From the NCBI GenBank assembly GCA_026984715.1, contig JALSRO010000426.1, positions 1 through 7,633 of the forward strand: DNA of 7,633 bases, in the 5' to 3' direction. This document shows positions 5,830 to 7,633 of the stretch, one piece after another. The notes under the pieces were generated by a model. It saw nothing but the letters and a program-made list of their open reading frames with translations, was not told where the DNA came from and did not search any database. Source of the stretch: Chromatiales bacterium (GTDB lineage: Bacteria; Pseudomonadota; Gammaproteobacteria; Thiohalospirales; Thiohalospiraceae). Each line of letters begins with the position of its first letter. Within the stretch, counting starts at the first letter, position 1. Position numbers and translations under genes: made by a program.

Positions 5830-5967
5830 CCGGCAACAATATATGTCGCATTCAGGGCTTCAGGCAGGCGCCGGAACAAGGCGCAGTGCGCAGGCAAGGG
5901 TCGTTCCCTTGTCAAGCACTGGAACGCAGAGCCGGTGCCTGCCTGAAGCCCCTAACCCTATGATATT
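5830..5967. repeat. Tandem hairpin unit B (~138 bp), near-perfect long inverted repeat
   Basis: This is the second copy, starting like unit A with CCGGC and carrying ATTCAGGGCTT at 5850-5860 and CAAGGCGC at 5877-5884. Its outer arms 5855-5874 and 5932-5951 pair over 20 positions with a single G-T wobble. Inside are CAGTGC/GCACTG (5884-5889 with 5916-5921) and CAAGGG/CCCTTG (5895-5900 with 5906-5911) around a five-base TCGTT loop. The whole can fold as a hairpin of almost 100 bases on either strand. The A+B pair is bounded by the 8-bp inverted sequences ATATCATA (5704-5711) and TATGATAT (5959-5966). Confidence 0.8.
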
Positions 5968-6175
5968 CAATGACAGGCCGTGGAGTGACTACAGCGGCAC
6001 GCCGATGCCTCGCCGCAAACAGTGCGAGCGCAGGCTGAACAGGACAGAGATTGTCGCGGGGGTGATTACCAGCCTGCCAAAGGGGGGCACACTCTCTCGG
6101 CTCGCGGCAGCAATTGGCCATACGCCACACCAATGGCCAATGCTCTGACTCCGGTTGATCCCCGATCGTGCCGTA
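5968..6175. other. GC-rich intergenic stretch, no recognised gene
   Basis: This is the remainder of the 0.8-kb intergenic block, returning to high GC. A short open frame from ATG 5960 to 6148 (62 codons, plus strand) begins inside the end of hairpin unit B; its product is arginine-rich and matches nothing I know, so it is not called a gene. The only distinct structure is the inverted repeat at 6113-6141. Confidence 0.4.
6113..6141. repeat. Inverted repeat ATTGGCCAT/ATGGCCAAT downstream of the TPR gene
   Basis: The nine-base arms 6113-6121 and 6133-6141 are perfectly complementary around an 11-base loop, with a further GC/GC pair possible beyond one bulge. It lies about 35 bases past the stop codon of the minus-strand TPR gene. 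No T run follows, so it may be a 3'-end structure but is not a classic intrinsic terminator. Confidence 0.45.
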
Positions 6176-7633
6176 CTACAGGGCCTCCAGTGTCTTCTTC
6201 GCCTCATCAACCCCGTAGAAGGCGTTCTTCGTTGCGAGCGCCGCCTCCAGATGGCGCCGTGCGAGCTTTTTCTCTCCGGCGGCATAGTACGCCATTCCCA
6301 GATGATAGTTGAAGATGGCTGCTTTGGGAGCCTTTTGAACGGACTTCTTCAGATAGGCCATGGCATTGCCGATATCGCCGGTTCTGTAGTAAACCCACCC
6401 AAGGGTGTCGATATAGGCCGGATTCGACGAGTTCTCGAAACGTGCCGCCAGTTTCAGCGCCTGCTGCAAGCTACTGGCGTCCCCCTTGTGATCGGTCAGT
6501 AGCGAAGCGAGATTATTGGCAGCGATATCACTTTCGGGATCGTTTTTCAGGATAGTTCTATAGATACGTATCGCACTCTCATAGTGGGTGCTCCGTTCGT
6601 AGATGCCTGCGAGAAGCAGCTGCGACTCGGTGGTCCGTGGCCCTCCCTTCGCAACCTCTATTGCCGCCTTGGTATCTCCCTGCTTCAGATAGAGGTTGGC
6701 CAGATTCCTCACCGGCGTGATCCATCCCTTCTTCATTGCGATGGCCTTCTCAAAGGCAGCAATGGCTTGCTGCCTCTGGTCTTGGGAGAGATAGAGCTCT
6801 CCGAGAAGATTGTAGTATCCGGCGCGGTTGCCGCGACTCCTCACAATCTGCTGTTTCAGGCGGGATATGGCCCGACCAGGCTCACCCTTCGCCACATAGG
6901 CCTTCACCAGCGAGACAATAGGATCGGCCTGGTCGGGCGCCTTGCTCACGGCCCGCTCGAGCTCGCGAATCGCAGCGTCATACCGTTTCTGCGCGGCATA
7001 CAGTTTTCCCAGCCTGACACTTCCCACACTATCTTTCGGATAACGCTGTATGAGCTCCCGGGCAGCCTGTTCCGCCTCGCTCCACTCACCCCTGGCAGCG
7101 TGGAGATCGACCAGCGCCATCAAGCCACGACGATCGTTGGGGGCCAATTTCAGGAGGCTCTCAACCTCCTGCAGCGCATCGTCGTACCGCTTTTCCGAAG
7201 TCAGCAGGTTGATCAGTACGTAGCGTGCCTCGATTGCACGGGGATTGAGCTTGATGGCCTTGCGCAGGCTCTCCCGCGCCAACTCCGGTTCGTCGTTACG
7301 CAGGTGGGCATTGGCCAGTAATACCAGGACGGCAGGGGATGCAGGGTTGTCCTGCAGAATGGTGCGAAAGTCGCCTATGGCGCTCTTTGCATCCCCCCGT
7401 TGAAGAGCCAAACGCCCCCGAGTCATCAACGCCTGCGGGTCGCCGGGATTGTTCTTCAACACTTCGGTCAGCAGCTGTTTCGCCTCTTTGTGCTTCCCTT
7501 CACTCAAGCGGAGTATCGCCAGCTCATTTCTTGCCTGCAGGCCCTCAGGGGTTGTATCTTTCGATACGACGATATCCTGATACAGCTTTTCCGCTTCCCT
7601 CCTCTTGCCGGTTTTCCTGTACAGTTTTGCCAG
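6176..7633 (-). CDS. Large tetratricopeptide-repeat protein, C-terminal part (PrsT-like candidate)
   Basis: The frame is open from the window edge (7633) to the TAG at 6176, so only the C-terminal 485 residues are seen; a TTG at 7507 is an internal codon, not a start. The sequence is almost wholly TPR, about 13 helix pairs of about 34 residues. Examples are ALMTRGRLALQRGDAKSAIG, YVLINLLTSEKRYDDALQEV, YNLLGELYLSQDQRQQAIAA and YIDTLGWVYYRTGDIGNAMA, with the typical W/L-G-Y-A-F-A-P positions. TPR arrays scaffold protein-protein contacts. The end, with NPAYIDTLGWVYY, a YHLGMAYYAAGEKKLARRHLEAAL repeat and a final EAKKTLEAL helix, resembles very long TPR proteins such as PEP-CTERM-system PrsT (often a lipoprotein). 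The sorted protein gene nearby supports that reading, but a generic TPR protein is equally possible. The N-terminus, needed to decide location, is outside the window. Confidence 0.85.
   Translation of the reverse strand: MAKLYRKTGKRREAEKLYQDIVVSKDTTPEGLQARNELAILRLSEGKHKEAKQLLTEVLKNNPGDPQALMTRGRLALQRGDAKSAIGDFRTILQDNPASPAVLVLLANAHLRNDEPELARESLRKAIKLNPRAIEARYVLINLLTSEKRYDDALQEVESLLKLAPNDRRGLMALVDLHAARGEWSEAEQAARELIQRYPKDSVGSVRLGKLYAAQKRYDAAIRELERAVSKAPDQADPIVSLVKAYVAKGEPGRAISRLKQQIVRSRGNRAGYYNLLGELYLSQDQRQQAIAAFEKAIAMKKGWITPVRNLANLYLKQGDTKAAIEVAKGGPRTTESQLLLAGIYERSTHYESAIRIYRTILKNDPESDIAANNLASLLTDHKGDASSLQQALKLAARFENSSNPAYIDTLGWVYYRTGDIGNAMAYLKKSVQKAPKAAIFNYHLGMAYYAAGEKKLARRHLEAALATKNAFYGVDEAKKTLEAL

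Noticed and set aside
5680..5946. Plus-strand open frame through the tandem repeats (88 codons)
   Set aside because: It lies wholly inside the two hairpin units; the arginine-rich product is a by-product of the repeats and has no ribosome site or recognisable domain.
5691..5967. CRISPR array
   Set aside because: There are only two units of about 139 bp, each a self-complementary hairpin, without short direct repeats separated by unique spacers.
5960..6148. Possible 62-codon plus-strand gene after repeat unit B
   Set aside because: It starts inside the repeat, has no clear Shine-Dalgarno, and its product resembles nothing known; composition alone does not support coding.
6584..7321. Long plus-strand open frame opposite the TPR gene (245 codons)
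   Set aside because: It is the antisense shadow of the TPR coding sequence, which has clear TPR periodicity in the minus frame.

Overview
The window looks like a chromosomal segment of a denitrifying gammaproteobacterium of roughly 50-55% GC. It combines a nitrous-oxide-reductase maturation cluster (nosDFYL), a bis-nucleosyl-tetraphosphatase gene (apaH), and a PEP-CTERM/VPLPA-type surface protein with a sigma-54-like promoter. This mix fits environmental lineages such as sulfur-oxidising Chromatiales/Thiotrichales-like groups. The taxonomic placement is inference; there is no rRNA or other marker gene here.

Left part, 1-4484, plus strand. nosD (5' end cut off by the window), nosF, nosY and nosL are packed head to tail with overlaps or gaps of a few bases. 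NosDFY is the periplasmic-protein/ABC-transporter complex and NosL the copper-delivering lipoprotein needed to build the copper centres of NosZ, so nosR/nosZ probably lie just upstream. The same tightly spaced gene string continues with two small genes: an 87-aa helical protein of unknown function and a 116-aa protein whose C-terminal half resembles the DUF6516/TumE-type toxin family. Together they look like a two-gene toxin-antitoxin-style module. apaH follows 12 bases later.

Middle, 4485-5371. apaH converges on a minus-strand gene for a secreted protein with a VPLPA/PEP-CTERM sorting tail. Its transcript ends in a good intrinsic terminator lying against the apaH stop codon. Two back-to-back hairpins follow the stop codon of the sorted protein.

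Intergenic block, 5372-6175. Next to the sorted-protein gene are a Shine-Dalgarno and a close match to a -24/-12 sigma-54 promoter, then an AT-rich stretch holding an inverted pair of ACAGAGAA motifs at enhancer-like distance. Further right are two tandem, approximately 139-bp, hairpin-forming units. They share loop and core sequences, but the paired arms differ while still pairing.

Right end, 6176-7633, minus strand. This is the C-terminal 485 residues of a large tetratricopeptide-repeat protein, resembling TPR proteins (PrsT-like) that accompany PEP-CTERM/exopolysaccharide systems. Its start lies beyond the window.
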